Shown here in pieces: positions 55,946-64,000 of a stretch of DNA of 64,000 bases (the stretch's first letter is position 1; each line of letters starts with the position of its first letter). Under the pieces are notes generated by a model. That model saw only the letters and a program-made list of their open reading frames with translations. It made no database searches and had not been told where the DNA came from. Made by a program: the position numbers and the translations under genes. This DNA comes from Alphaproteobacteria bacterium (lineage in GTDB: Bacteria; Pseudomonadota; Alphaproteobacteria; UBA9655), in assembly GCA_019749915.1 (NCBI GenBank), contig JAIEPE010000009.1, positions 85,183 through 149,182 on the forward strand, written 5' to 3'.

Positions 55946-57764
55946 ACCCAGCTATCTTGATGCTGAAATCAAAGAAATCCGCATTGAAGGCAAAACCTTA
56001 AGCGTTCTATCAAAAATTTTGCCTTATATCCTGCGCTATCCGTGGCTTATCGCAAAATCTCTCTTTGCGGTTGTGATCGCCTCTCTCACCGTTCTTGCTG
56101 TTGGTACCGGACTTCGTTACTTTGTGGATTATGGCTTTTCAAGCACCTCTTCTTTTGGCCTGACTCATGCTTTGCTTCTTCTCTTTATTATTGTTTGCGT
56201 TATGTCATTTTCAAGTTATGGGCGCCTCTTATGGGTATCTCAGTTAAGCGAAAAAGCGATCGTTGATCTGCGTAAAGATCTTTTCCACCATCTCCTTAAT
56301 TTAGATATTCCCTTTTATGAAAACACCCCTGTAGGGGAAGTTCAATCACGCCTCACAACTGATACAACTCTTCTGCATATTATCTTAGGAACTTCCATCC
56401 CTATCGCTATTCGCAATATCCTTATTATTATCGGCGGCCTTGGAATGTTGCTTTTAACCAGTATATCTCTGACGGGAATTATTGCGGTTATCACACCGCT
56501 TGTGCTTATCCCCGTTCTTGCTTATAGCAAAAAAGTGCATCATTACTCGCGCCTGGCTCAAGAGAAAACGGCAAAGGTCTCTGCTCAATTAGAGGAAACC
56601 TTAAGCGCTATTCGCACAGTTTTTGCCTTTTCTCAAGAAGCCTATATGAACAGCCTTTTTGCAGAGGAAGTAGATCAAACCTATCGAGCCTCCCTTAAGC
56701 GCATCAGAGCCCGTGCACGCCTCACAGCCCTTGTGATGGCTCTTGTTTTTGGGGGGATTGGAATAGTCCTTTGGATGGGCGGTCAGCACGTTCTTCGAGG
56801 AGATATGACCCCTGGAGAGCTATCAGCCTTCCTCTTCTATGCAGCAGCTGTTGGCGGCGCGGCCGGCTCTCTCAGTGAAATTCATGGAGATATTCTAAGG
56901 GCCGCAGGGGCCGTTGAGAGAATTTTCGAATTTCTGTCCATAAAACCTTCTCTGAAGCAGGTGTCATCCCCTCTACCCCTCCCCTCACCCCATCAAGGAC
57001 GCATTGAATTTCAAAATGTTTCTTTTACCTATCCCTCCCGTCCGGACAAAAAAATCCTCAAGAATATCTCTTTTGAGGCCAAGCGCGGAGAAACTGTTGC
57101 TCTTGTTGGCCCCTCGGGCGTTGGAAAAACAACGATCTTCAACCTTCTCCTGCGCTTTTATGACCCTTCCGAAGGGGTCATTCTTCTCGACGGGCTTCCC
57201 ACTAATAAGCTTGATATTCATACCCTTCGGGAACAAATTGGCCTTGTCCCTCAAGATCCGGTTTTGTTTAGTGGTAACTTCTATGAAAACATTCGCTTTG
57301 GAAGGCTGGATGCCAGTCACGAGGAAATCCAAGAAGCTGCAAAAGCGGCTTATGCCGACGAATTTATTGAATCACTTCCCAATAGCTACTACACCCATTT
57401 GGGACAAAAAGGGGTCGCCCTTTCCGGGGGTCAAAAACAACGCATTGCTATTGCTCGTGCCATCCTTAAGAATCCTACTCTTCTACTCCTTGATGAAGCC
57501 ACAAGTGCGTTGGATTCAGAAAGTGAAGAGATGGTCCAAAAAGCTCTCAAAGTCCTTAAAAGTAACCGCACTACCCTTATCATCGCCCACCGCACTTCCA
57601 CCATCAAAAAAGCGGACCGAGTAATCCTTTTAAGCAAGGGCGAAATTGTAGCGACAGGCTCCCCGGATATCTTAAAAAAAGAGAAGCATGATTATACCAG
57701 CGGAATAATCCCTACTCACGCACCAACGCCAAATACCGCAAAGTCTCAAGGAATTCTTCCTTAG
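55920..57764 (+). CDS. MsbA-type ABC exporter (fused permease-ATPase)
   Basis: ATG 55920 (inside the end of cyaY) gives 614 residues; M at 55935 is an alternative. The exporter domain has six spans and the coupling region (AQEKTAKVSAQLEETLSAIR). The ATPase has Walker A GPSGVGKTT, Q-loop GLVPQDPVLFSG, signature ALSGGQKQRIAIARAIL and Walker B LLLLDEATSALDSE. It belongs to the MsbA/LmrA group that exports lipids or drugs. The substrate is not evident. The end overlaps the convergent ATP12 gene by 53 bases. Confidence 0.88.
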   Translation: MKKTPMLREPSYLDAEIKEIRIEGKTLSVLSKILPYILRYPWLIAKSLFAVVIASLTVLAVGTGLRYFVDYGFSSTSSFGLTHALLLLFIIVCVMSFSSYGRLLWVSQLSEKAIVDLRKDLFHHLLNLDIPFYENTPVGEVQSRLTTDTTLLHIILGTSIPIAIRNILIIIGGLGMLLLTSISLTGIIAVITPLVLIPVLAYSKKVHHYSRLAQEKTAKVSAQLEETLSAIRTVFAFSQEAYMNSLFAEEVDQTYRASLKRIRARARLTALVMALVFGGIGIVLWMGGQHVLRGDMTPGELSAFLFYAAAVGGAAGSLSEIHGDILRAAGAVERIFEFLSIKPSLKQVSSPLPLPSPHQGRIEFQNVSFTYPSRPDKKILKNISFEAKRGETVALVGPSGVGKTTIFNLLLRFYDPSEGVILLDGLPTNKLDIHTLREQIGLVPQDPVLFSGNFYENIRFGRLDASHEEIQEAAKAAYADEFIESLPNSYYTHLGQKGVALSGGQKQRIAIARAILKNPTLLLLDEATSALDSESEEMVQKALKVLKSNRTTLIIAHRTSTIKKADRVILLSKGEIVATGSPDILKKEKHDYTSGIIPTHAPTPNTAKSQGILP

Positions 57765-58359
57765 CTGCTTTTTCATGGGTTACGGCCTCCGCGTCCTTTC
57801 CCCAGACCCGCTGTTGCTCATGCTCATGCAAATGAGCCAAATCCCAGGCAGCGTCAGATTTTAGTTCATCTTTAAAAAGGAGGTACGAAATGGCAAAGGA
57901 AGAGGTAAGAGTTAAAAGGTGTACAAAACCAGAAAGTTGAAAGGTCGTCAGGTGATAAAGAAAAGTTCGGACTTTTTCTTCTTCAAGGGGATTCAAAGCC
58001 GGCAAGGAAAGCAATGGGGTTGAGACGAGATGAAGACCTAAGGCCTGATTAATCTTATAAATAAGAGGCTGCCATTCTTTTTCCTGAAGCTTCATAAGAG
58101 CTACCGGCTCGGGCGACCAAAACAAAATTACGTCTCTCGGAACTGATTGAACAATATAGCTAATATAGCTTTCCCGTGCCTCCGCAATCCGATCAAGGGT
58201 TGTGGCGGCAAGAGAGGTCAGCGGCTTTTGGCCGTAATGGGGCGAGGGATCTTTCTCCCATTCTTCTTCAATAGCCCGTGCCAATGCCAGGGTTGGCACT
58301 TCAAAGGGATTGCCTTCCGGCGTTTTTAGAAATTTATTTTTAATGTAAATATCAAACAT
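57712..58359 (-). CDS. ATP12-family F1-ATPase assembly chaperone
   Basis: The 215-residue protein has the ATP12 pattern: an N-terminal KTPEGNPFEVPTLALARAIE, EEW segment, then PLTSLAATTLDRI and a C-terminal acidic helix. In mitochondria and alphaproteobacteria ATP12 helps the F1 alpha subunit to assemble. The start overlaps the RluC stop by eight bases, so the two are cotranscribed, a known alphaproteobacterial arrangement. Confidence 0.82.
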   Translation of the reverse strand: MFDIYIKNKFLKTPEGNPFEVPTLALARAIEEEWEKDPSPHYGQKPLTSLAATTLDRIAEARESYISYIVQSVPRDVILFWSPEPVALMKLQEKEWQPLIYKINQALGLHLVSTPLLSLPALNPLEEEKVRTFLYHLTTFQLSGFVHLLTLTSSFAISYLLFKDELKSDAAWDLAHLHEHEQQRVWGKDAEAVTHEKAAKEEFLETLRYLALVRE

Positions 58360-59317
58360 TTTCTAAGCCTAGCTCATTACATGTTTCTTGGAAATAGGAA
58401 GGCACCGGAGCCTCAAAGGTTTTAGGCTTACCTTTTGGCAAAGGGATAGTGATAGCACGCGCATGAAGGTGTAATTCCCTACGCCCCAAGGGAAAGGCCT
58501 CCGTACCTCCATACTTTCCATCCCCCAAAATCGGCGTTTTCAGACCCTCAGCACAATGGACCCGCAATTGGTGCATGCGACCTGTTTTAGGGGTCAGCTC
58601 CAGCAAAGCTACCTTGGTGCTAAGAGTGTCTAAAGTGCGATAATGGGTCGTCGCATGCGCCCCTTCCCGGGCATCAACACGAACCTTTTCGCCCACAGAA
58701 TCTGCTTTTTTAGATAAAGCAAGACTGATCACCCCCTCGGGCCTTTTTGGCATCCCACAAACAACCGCCCAATAGGTTTTCTGAACTCCCCTCTCCTTAA
58801 AGGCTTGGGTAAGCCAGCGCGCCATGGGTAAGGTTTTCGCAATCACAAGAACCCCTGAGGTATCCTTATCCAAGCGATGCACAAGACGCGGTTTGATATC
58901 TTCATAATAACGTACCAACATAGAATCCAAGGATTTTCTTTGTTTTGTTCCACTTTGAACCGCAATACCTGCAGGCTTGTTCAGAACAAGAAGGTCGTCA
59001 TCTTCATAAAGAACAAGCCCTTTGATCCACTTGCGTTCAGCTTGAGTAAGAGGTTGTACCTCCTTCGGTTTTGCCTCTTCATCAAGGGCCAAAAAAGTTT
59101 TCGGGAACGAGACAGTTTGCCCCTCCTCAACGCGTGTTTTAGGAAGTGCTTTTTTCTCCTCAACCTTAAGAGTTCCCTTGCGCGCTGCTTTTTCAATAAG
59201 GCTTTGGGGCAGATGAGGAATCCAAAGGCGAAGACAACGATCAAGGCGAGCCCCACCTTCTTCCCCAGAGACAACCTTCTGGGCCAACTCTTCTGTTCTA
59301 TTTGTCTTCATTCCCAT
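58352..59317 (-). CDS. RluC/RluD-family 23S rRNA pseudouridine synthase
   Basis: The 321-residue protein has an N-terminal S4-like domain (GARLDRCLRLWIPHLPQSLI) and the catalytic RluA fold with the active Asp in LVHRLDKDTSGVLVIAKT, plus PKTGRMHQLRVH and LGDGKYGG. It isomerises uridines in 23S rRNA; RluC is the most likely member by architecture, but the exact site cannot be told. It is divergent from the methyltransferase-like gene 18 bases away. Confidence 0.88.
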   Translation of the reverse strand: MGMKTNRTEELAQKVVSGEEGGARLDRCLRLWIPHLPQSLIEKAARKGTLKVEEKKALPKTRVEEGQTVSFPKTFLALDEEAKPKEVQPLTQAERKWIKGLVLYEDDDLLVLNKPAGIAVQSGTKQRKSLDSMLVRYYEDIKPRLVHRLDKDTSGVLVIAKTLPMARWLTQAFKERGVQKTYWAVVCGMPKRPEGVISLALSKKADSVGEKVRVDAREGAHATTHYRTLDTLSTKVALLELTPKTGRMHQLRVHCAEGLKTPILGDGKYGGTEAFPLGRRELHLHARAITIPLPKGKPKTFEAPVPSYFQETCNELGLENV

Positions 59318-59335
59318 CCCAATCTATGCTACCTA

Positions 59336-60055
59336 ATGCTCATGAATCTCTTTGATAGCAAAGCATATCATCTTCATCACCAAAGGGCTAAGAAAACCTT
59401 TCATGCTCACAACTTTCTTTATGCCTATGTGGAAAAAGAGTTGGCCACGCGCCTTCAAGATTTTCGCAAACAATTCCAAATAGCCTTAGGCCTTTCCGCC
59501 TATCCTTTAAACATCACTCAAGAAAACGCCTCATTTTTTGAGAAATCCTTTCACTTCCCCGAGGACTCTTTTGATCTTATTATTAGCTGCCTGCAAGCCC
59601 ATTGGATTAATAATCTTCCTGGCTTTTTAAAAGGAATCTACTCTGCCCTTAAAAATGAAGGTCTTTTTCTAGGGGCCCTTTTCGGTGGCAATACCCTTAT
59701 TGAGTTGCGAGAAAGTCTTCTACAAGCGGAAGTCGAACTGAAAGGAGGGGCTACAGCTCGCATTTCCCCTATGCTGCATCCCGCAGATGCTCCCAATCTC
59801 TTGTCTCAATCTTCTTTTTTTATGCCTGTGGTGGACAGAGAGACAATTACGGTCACCTACCCTTGCCTCACTCATTTGATGAAAGATCTCCGCGGCATGG
59901 GGGAAACTAATAAACTATTTGAACGCCCCAAAGGAATGACCTCTCGCCGTTTGTTTGAAAAAGCTGAGGATATTTACTTTAAGAAATATAATGCGAGCGG
60001 CCTTCTCCCCGCGACTTTTGAGATCATTTATCTTACGGGTTGGCGAAAAGATTAA
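59336..60055 (+). CDS. NDUFAF5/BioC-type methyltransferase lacking the SAM-binding loop
   Basis: The 239-residue protein starts at ATG 59336 (or 59342). The C-terminal two-thirds match the alphaproteobacterial NDUFAF5-like family: PEDSFDLIISCLQAHWINNL, LFLGALFGGNTLIELRESLL, HPADAPNLLSQSSFFMPVVD and LMKDLRGMGETN. The front is short by about 40 residues: where motif I (normally LDLGxGxG) should be there is QIALGLSAYPLN, directly followed by the acidic loop. It probably cannot bind SAM in the usual way. It may be a decaying gene or a repurposed scaffold. Confidence 0.75.
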   Translation: MLMNLFDSKAYHLHHQRAKKTFHAHNFLYAYVEKELATRLQDFRKQFQIALGLSAYPLNITQENASFFEKSFHFPEDSFDLIISCLQAHWINNLPGFLKGIYSALKNEGLFLGALFGGNTLIELRESLLQAEVELKGGATARISPMLHPADAPNLLSQSSFFMPVVDRETITVTYPCLTHLMKDLRGMGETNKLFERPKGMTSRRLFEKAEDIYFKKYNASGLLPATFEIIYLTGWRKD

Positions 60056-60065
60056 GCTATCTATA

Positions 60066-60323
60066 TCACTCCATAGTGATTTTAAGATAAAGAATGCTGG
60101 CCGCAAAGAGAAAGGTAACACTATTTGTTAAAATCATAGAGATGGATCCAATCCCAATTCCAAAAAGGAGCCAAAGAAAAACCCCCAAACAAAAAGCTGA
60201 GTACATCATGAGAGAGATGGCACTTACATCCCGTGTCCGCCATATTTTAATGACCTGGGGCAAGAAAGAAAAGGTTGTGAGCATTCCAGCTGCAAGGCCA
60301 AGAGACTCTATGAGTGTGGGCAT
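60066..60323 (-). CDS. SemiSWEET-like PQ-loop sugar transporter
   Basis: The 85-residue protein has three membrane helices, the size of bacterial SemiSWEETs. The PQ motif stands in FLPQVIKIWRTRDVSAISL, and the third span ends in FLFAASILYLKI. SemiSWEETs dimerise and equilibrate small sugars across the membrane, useful for a symbiont feeding on a host. It converges with the methyltransferase-like gene. Confidence 0.85.
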   Translation of the reverse strand: MPTLIESLGLAAGMLTTFSFLPQVIKIWRTRDVSAISLMMYSAFCLGVFLWLLFGIGIGSISMILTNSVTFLFAASILYLKITME

Positions 60324-60429
60324 ACTTTTTTCCTTTCTTTCATTAATTCATAACTTTGAGCCAAGTGCACATAATGAAGCAAATTTTGCAACTCCCTCTC
60401 TTATAACATCAAAGGAATAAAAAAAAATA

Positions 60430-60455
60430 GGCTCGGAATTTTCCGAGCCAAGTTT
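60430..60455 (-). terminator. terminator of the giant repeat protein gene
   Basis: GGCTCGGAA and TTCCGAGCC pair with a two-base loop; a T run follows on the minus strand. Confidence 0.8.
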
Positions 60456-60475
60456 CTTAACTTTCATGGAGTTAA

Positions 60476-63400
60476 CTATTGAGCTTGATCACTACTCGAA
60501 GATCCAATAAGATGATTCAAGAAACGAGATAATGCTGTTATATAAATGTTAGTAGCTTGCCAATCAGCCTTTATGCCAGCGAAGATTGTCCAAAACTTAA
60601 TGTTGGTTGCACACGAAAGCAGTTGAGGAAGAACAAAAAGCGCTTCACTATAACTTAGCTCATTCTCTTTCCCAATCCTTGTGAAAGGAACTCCTAATTT
60701 TAGAGCTTGGGCTTTATCATAAAGATTATTTTGAAGCATTGTAACCGCATCAGTAACTCTTTTCTTATTAACGGATATTGACTCGCTGTCTGCAAGCGCA
60801 CTCAATCTATCTGAGTTTCCTTTAACAAAGCTAGTAAGAGCAGCGGCAGAGCTTGCAAACTTTCCAAAGTCCTCTTTCATCTCCGGAGTCGGACTCGCAG
60901 AAGGAATAGAAGTACTTGAACTTGTCATCACATCCGTTGCCGTTCCCACAGAGGATGCTTCACCTAAGCGAGTAAGAGAAGTAGTGATCGAGCTTACTAG
61001 CTCTTCAAAGTTCTGATGCACCTCAGGAGTAGAACTTGCAGAATGAATAGAAGTGCTCGAACTTGTCATCGCATCTGTTTCCGCTTTCTCAGAAACAAGA
61101 GCTGCAGAAGGGATCGATAATTCATCACCCGTTGCTGTTTCCACAGAGGACCCTTCAATTTGAGCAGAACTTAGTGTTTGCTTTTCCTCCAGAATTTTAA
61201 CAAATTGACCAAAATAAGTATTTAATAATCCTAGATGAAAAGTAGGCAGATACAAATTAATTCCAGTATCATGCTCAATCTTGCTTGCAAACTCAACCAA
61301 CTGAGGAAGAGCAGAAAGCGCTTCATCATAACTCAGCACTCTTGCGTCTTCAAATCTTTCAAAAGAAGGTTGGAACGCTAGCTCTAGAGTTTGTGTTTGA
61401 TCATAGAAGTTATTTTGAAGCGATTTGACGACTCTAGCAGTTAATCGACCTTTCCTTGAGTCTTTTTGGATGTCTTCAAGCGTCCCTAATCGAGCTAAGT
61501 TTCCTTCAAATAAGCCCTTAAGAGCAGCGAGATTGATTGAAAATTCTCCAAACTTACTGTTCTCCACAAAACTTACAGAAGAGGGTGGAGTTGATGAACT
61601 TGTCGGCCCATTTACTTCCGTTTCTTCAGAGACAAGAGTGGCAGAAGGAATTATAGGATCATAACTTCCAGTCCCACCCACTTCAATCTCAAAAGGAAGG
61701 TCCGTAACAGGAGAAGGATGATGACTTGTCATCTCACCTGTTTCTGTTTGCTCAGAAACAAGAGCTGCAGAAGGGATTATAGGATGATGACTTGCCATCT
61801 CATCCGCTTCAGTTACAAAAGGAAGCTCCATAACAGGGGAAGGATGCTGACTTGTCATCTCACCTGTTTCTGTTTGTTCAGAAAAAAGAGCTGCAGAAGG
61901 GATCGAAGAATCATCATCCGTTGCTACTTCCACAGGGGACCCATCAATTTGAGCAGAGCTTTGTTTTTGCTCTTCATTTTTAACAGAAGCATTAAAAATA
62001 GAAGATAATACTTTCATATAATTAGTAGGAGAGTTCAAATCATTCCCAAAATCAATTACAGTATCAGTCTTAATGGAACGTGCAAAATCAAGAAGTTTAG
62101 GAAGAGCAGAGTACGCTACATCATAGCTTAGCCCTATACCTTCCCCAATCCTATTGAATGTGAAGGTATCGCGGAGACCTAGAGTCAATACTTTCTTATA
62201 AAAATCATTTTGAAGCAGTTTTACTGTTCTCGCAAATACTCTCATCTGAATGGCGCTTAATGAGCTATCTCCATGATTTTCTGACGCACTCAATGTATTT
62301 GATGAGATTTTCTTGAGTGAGCTAGCAAGATTAGTGAGGGAGCTTGAAAATTCTTCAAAGTTCTTCCCGTTCACTTCAAGTTGACCAGTGCTTTGAACAT
62401 AATCCATTCTTTTCTGCAAATCGACAAGTTGCTGTGCTTTAACTTGCAAACCCTTTTTCACTTGCTCCATTTGATCCAAGAAATTTTGATCTCCATTTGC
62501 CTGAGCTTCCTTATCAACTAAACTTTTGGTTAACGCAGCTACTTTCTTTTGAGAATCTTGCAGTTTTTTGCTCTCTTTCTCAAACTCACTTGGATGCAGT
62601 TGATAATAAAGGCCTGTGAAGTTGGATAGAGCACGCGTTTTATCCTGTATATCAACCAGAACTGGATTAAGAACATCAACTCTTATCACCGGCACCGAAG
62701 TTTCTCGATATGTTAACTCATCTGCATATATTGGCTTTTTCCCTGAAAGTAAGGCTGAAAGTTGATAGAAAGTCTCTTGAGGAGTCATATCTATATGAGA
62801 GTAGTCCGTTGTGAGATGGAGTGAGCTTAATTCATCTTGAGAAGTAGACAAAGCATTTTCAGAAGCGGCAAGAGCTTCTGCAACTTGAGCAGAGCTTAGA
62901 TCGTCACTCTCTTGCAGGAAAGGGTTTTCAGCTTCAGATGTTGACTCTTTTTCTGAAAGTAGAGATGAAAGTTGATATAAGGAATCTTCATGACTCTTGA
63001 GAGAACTTGGTTTCTCATCATAATCGTATAAAGAAAGTATACCATCATCTATCAATGTATCAGTGAAATTCTCACCATCAGTTAGCACATGTTTTTTCCC
63101 GTCAAGACCATCTGCATGAGCAGTAAAGGATGAAGATAAGCCTAATCTCACATCATGTTCACCTTCAGCAGTTGGATCAAAAACTTCATTTTCAGGAGCA
63201 TCTGCACGAACTGCAACTGGTTCAGGAATCGGCGCCGATACTGACTCACCCAACTCAGAGGTAGCTGGATGAAGGTCAACTTGTTCAAACCCTTGATCAT
63301 CATTATTCGCAGCAACCTCGTTAGAAGGATTTAATCCAAAAACTACACTCATAGGAGAAATTACATGAGTGTCAAGAAAATCAGAGACTGCTGATATTGC

Positions 63401-64000
63401 TGTTTTGCCCTCGCCATCATCATTAGAAGCACTGGTTGTTTCTACTGTCTGAGGCTCGATTTCTACTTGACGCGCTGTTGCTTCTTCCTCTGCACGTCGT
63501 GTTGCGGCTGCTTGGGCTTCTTCTTCAGCTCGACGAGCCGCTGCAGCCTCCTCTGCAGCTTGACGTCTTAATTCTGCTGCCTGACGCTCTGCTTCTGCTT
63601 GACGTGCTGCCGCTGCCTCCGCTTCTTGACGCGCTGTTGCTTCTTCCTCTGCATGTCGCAATGCGGCTGCTTGGGCTTCTTCTTCAGCTCGACGAGCCGC
63701 TGCAGCCTCCTCCGCAGCTTGACGTCTTAATTCTGCTGCCTGACGCTCTGCTTCTACTTGACGCGCTGTTGCTTCTTCCTCTGCACGTCGTGTTGCGGCT
63801 GCTTGTGCTTTTTCTTCAGCTTGACGAGCCGCTGCAGCCTCTTCCTCAGCTTGACGTCTTAATTCTGCTGCCTGACGCTCTGCTTCTGCTTGACGTGCTG
63901 CCGCTGCCTCCGCTTCTTGACGCGCTGTTGCTTCTTCCTCTGCACGTCGTGTTGCGGCTGCTTGGGCTTCTTCCTCAGCTCGACGAACCGCTGCAGCCTC
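60476..64000 (-). CDS. giant Ala/Glu/Arg-repeat protein with three copies of a novel module, partial
   Basis: The frame is open from the stop at 60476 to the right edge, 1174 residues so far; an internal TTG at 63661 is not the real start. Counting from the window edge, residues 1-190 are tandem, Ala/Glu/Arg/Gln-rich repeats (QAAELRRQAAEEAAAARR), predicted as a long helix. Coiled coil follows near 470-540. Three related modules lie at about 543-672, 814-940 and 1043-1168; shared features are LQN(D/N)(F/L)YDK near the start and LSYxxAxxxLPxL in the second half. Linkers repeat IPSAALVSEQTETGEMTS. No membrane span is visible. No family was recognised. It may be a surface or secreted protein of host interaction. 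Confidence 0.7.
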   Translation of the reverse strand, partial: EAAAVRRAEEEAQAAATRRAEEEATARQEAEAAAARQAEAERQAAELRRQAEEEAAAARQAEEKAQAAATRRAEEEATARQVEAERQAAELRRQAAEEAAAARRAEEEAQAAALRHAEEEATARQEAEAAAARQAEAERQAAELRRQAAEEAAAARRAEEEAQAAATRRAEEEATARQVEIEPQTVETTSASNDDGEGKTAISAVSDFLDTHVISPMSVVFGLNPSNEVAANNDDQGFEQVDLHPATSELGESVSAPIPEPVAVRADAPENEVFDPTAEGEHDVRLGLSSSFTAHADGLDGKKHVLTDGENFTDTLIDDGILSLYDYDEKPSSLKSHEDSLYQLSSLLSEKESTSEAENPFLQESDDLSSAQVAEALAASENALSTSQDELSSLHLTTDYSHIDMTPQETFYQLSALLSGKKPIYADELTYRETSVPVIRVDVLNPVLVDIQDKTRALSNFTGLYYQLHPSEFEKESKKLQDSQKKVAALTKSLVDKEAQANGDQNFLDQMEQVKKGLQVKAQQLVDLQKRMDYVQSTGQLEVNGKNFEEFSSSLTNLASSLKKISSNTLSASENHGDSSLSAIQMRVFARTVKLLQNDFYKKVLTLGLRDTFTFNRIGEGIGLSYDVAYSALPKLLDFARSIKTDTVIDFGNDLNSPTNYMKVLSSIFNASVKNEEQKQSSAQIDGSPVEVATDDDSSIPSAALFSEQTETGEMTSQHPSPVMELPFVTEADEMASHHPIIPSAALVSEQTETGEMTSHHPSPVTDLPFEIEVGGTGSYDPIIPSATLVSEETEVNGPTSSSTPPSSVSFVENSKFGEFSINLAALKGLFEGNLARLGTLEDIQKDSRKGRLTARVVKSLQNNFYDQTQTLELAFQPSFERFEDARVLSYDEALSALPQLVEFASKIEHDTGINLYLPTFHLGLLNTYFGQFVKILEEKQTLSSAQIEGSSVETATGDELSIPSAALVSEKAETDAMTSSSTSIHSASSTPEVHQNFEELVSSITTSLTRLGEASSVGTATDVMTSSSTSIPSASPTPEMKEDFGKFASSAAALTSFVKGNSDRLSALADSESISVNKKRVTDAVTMLQNNLYDKAQALKLGVPFTRIGKENELSYSEALFVLPQLLSCATNIKFWTIFAGIKADWQATNIYITALSRFLNHLIGSSSSDQAQ
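63500..64000. repeat. degenerate tandem repeat coding for the Ala/Glu/Arg helix
   Basis: Blocks around CTGCAGCC, GCTTGACG and CTTCTTCC recur at irregular spacing of about 130-175 bases (for example near 63530, 63705, 63830 and 63990). The units are multiples of three, so the frame is kept. The array continues past the window. Confidence 0.75.

Noticed and set aside
58877..59335. Upstream part of the methyltransferase-like frame
   Set aside because: It is the complement of the RluC-type gene, which has clear catalytic motifs.

Overview
The window looks like a piece of chromosome from an obligately or facultatively intracellular alphaproteobacterium, most likely a Holosporales/Paracaedibacter-like symbiont of amoebae or other protists. 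The core genes (gyrB, recF, typA, rplI, dnaB, alr, mlaE, mlaF, radA, cvpA, cyaY, an ATP12-type F1 assembly chaperone, an RluC-type synthase) are alphaproteobacterial in sequence. The accessory DNA is A+T-rich, and it carries many Sec-exported proteins, eukaryote-like repeat proteins (TPR, LRR), several toxin-antitoxin loci, decayed mobile DNA and interspersed palindromic repeats. The genus is an inference; no rRNA or other marker was available to fix it.

Bases 1-11860 appear to be the right part of an integrated element. It ends at a 50-nt copy of the 3' half of a tRNA-Thr(CGU) gene (11811-11860), with a P4-type tyrosine integrase beside it, a tandem copy of the integrase 5' end, and a pair of 26-bp direct repeats that look like integrase arm sites. 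Inside are a secreted V8-like serine protease (cut by the window edge), a TumE/TumA-type toxin-antitoxin pair, an AAA ATPase with a PD-(D/E)XK-like tail and a predicted leaderless autoregulated promoter, an AbiE locus whose toxin is reduced to its two ends, an intact IS982-family element sitting in the AbiE promoter, and a rearranged HipBST-like module with the kinase first and the HipS-like and HipB-like domains fused.

Bases 11861-34300 are chromosome rich in accessory genes: an exported metallo-beta-lactamase-fold protein, an exported DNA/RNA non-specific endonuclease-like protein, two LuxR-type regulators, an exported YiiX-like (permuted NlpC/P60) protein, and an XRE regulator followed by a histidine-kinase-like protein that lacks its catalytic residues. 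A 16-bp promoter element is shared by three of these units and a CCGTA-N5-TACGG palindrome by two. Then come a giant TPR membrane protein, an exported papain-like protease, umuDC, htpX-lemA and a MerR/TipAS regulator. A HicAB pair lies between two related gene ends, one frameshifted and one reduced to a fragment.

Bases 35400-50110 are mostly housekeeping. recF-gyrB and typA read on the minus strand; an SbmA/BacA-like ABC transporter, rplI, and the tightly packed dnaB-alr-mlaE-mlaF-radA-cvpA run read on the plus strand. Palindromic repeats fill the gaps, and one runs in frame into the predicted 5' end of recF.

Bases 50137-64000 mix exported proteins (a methyltransferase-fold protein, a class 3 lipase, an LRR protein) with cyaY, an MsbA-like exporter, ATP12, RluC, a degenerate methyltransferase and a SemiSWEET. 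The window closes with a very large Ala/Glu/Arg-repeat protein bearing three copies of an unrecognised ~125-residue module, open at the right edge.
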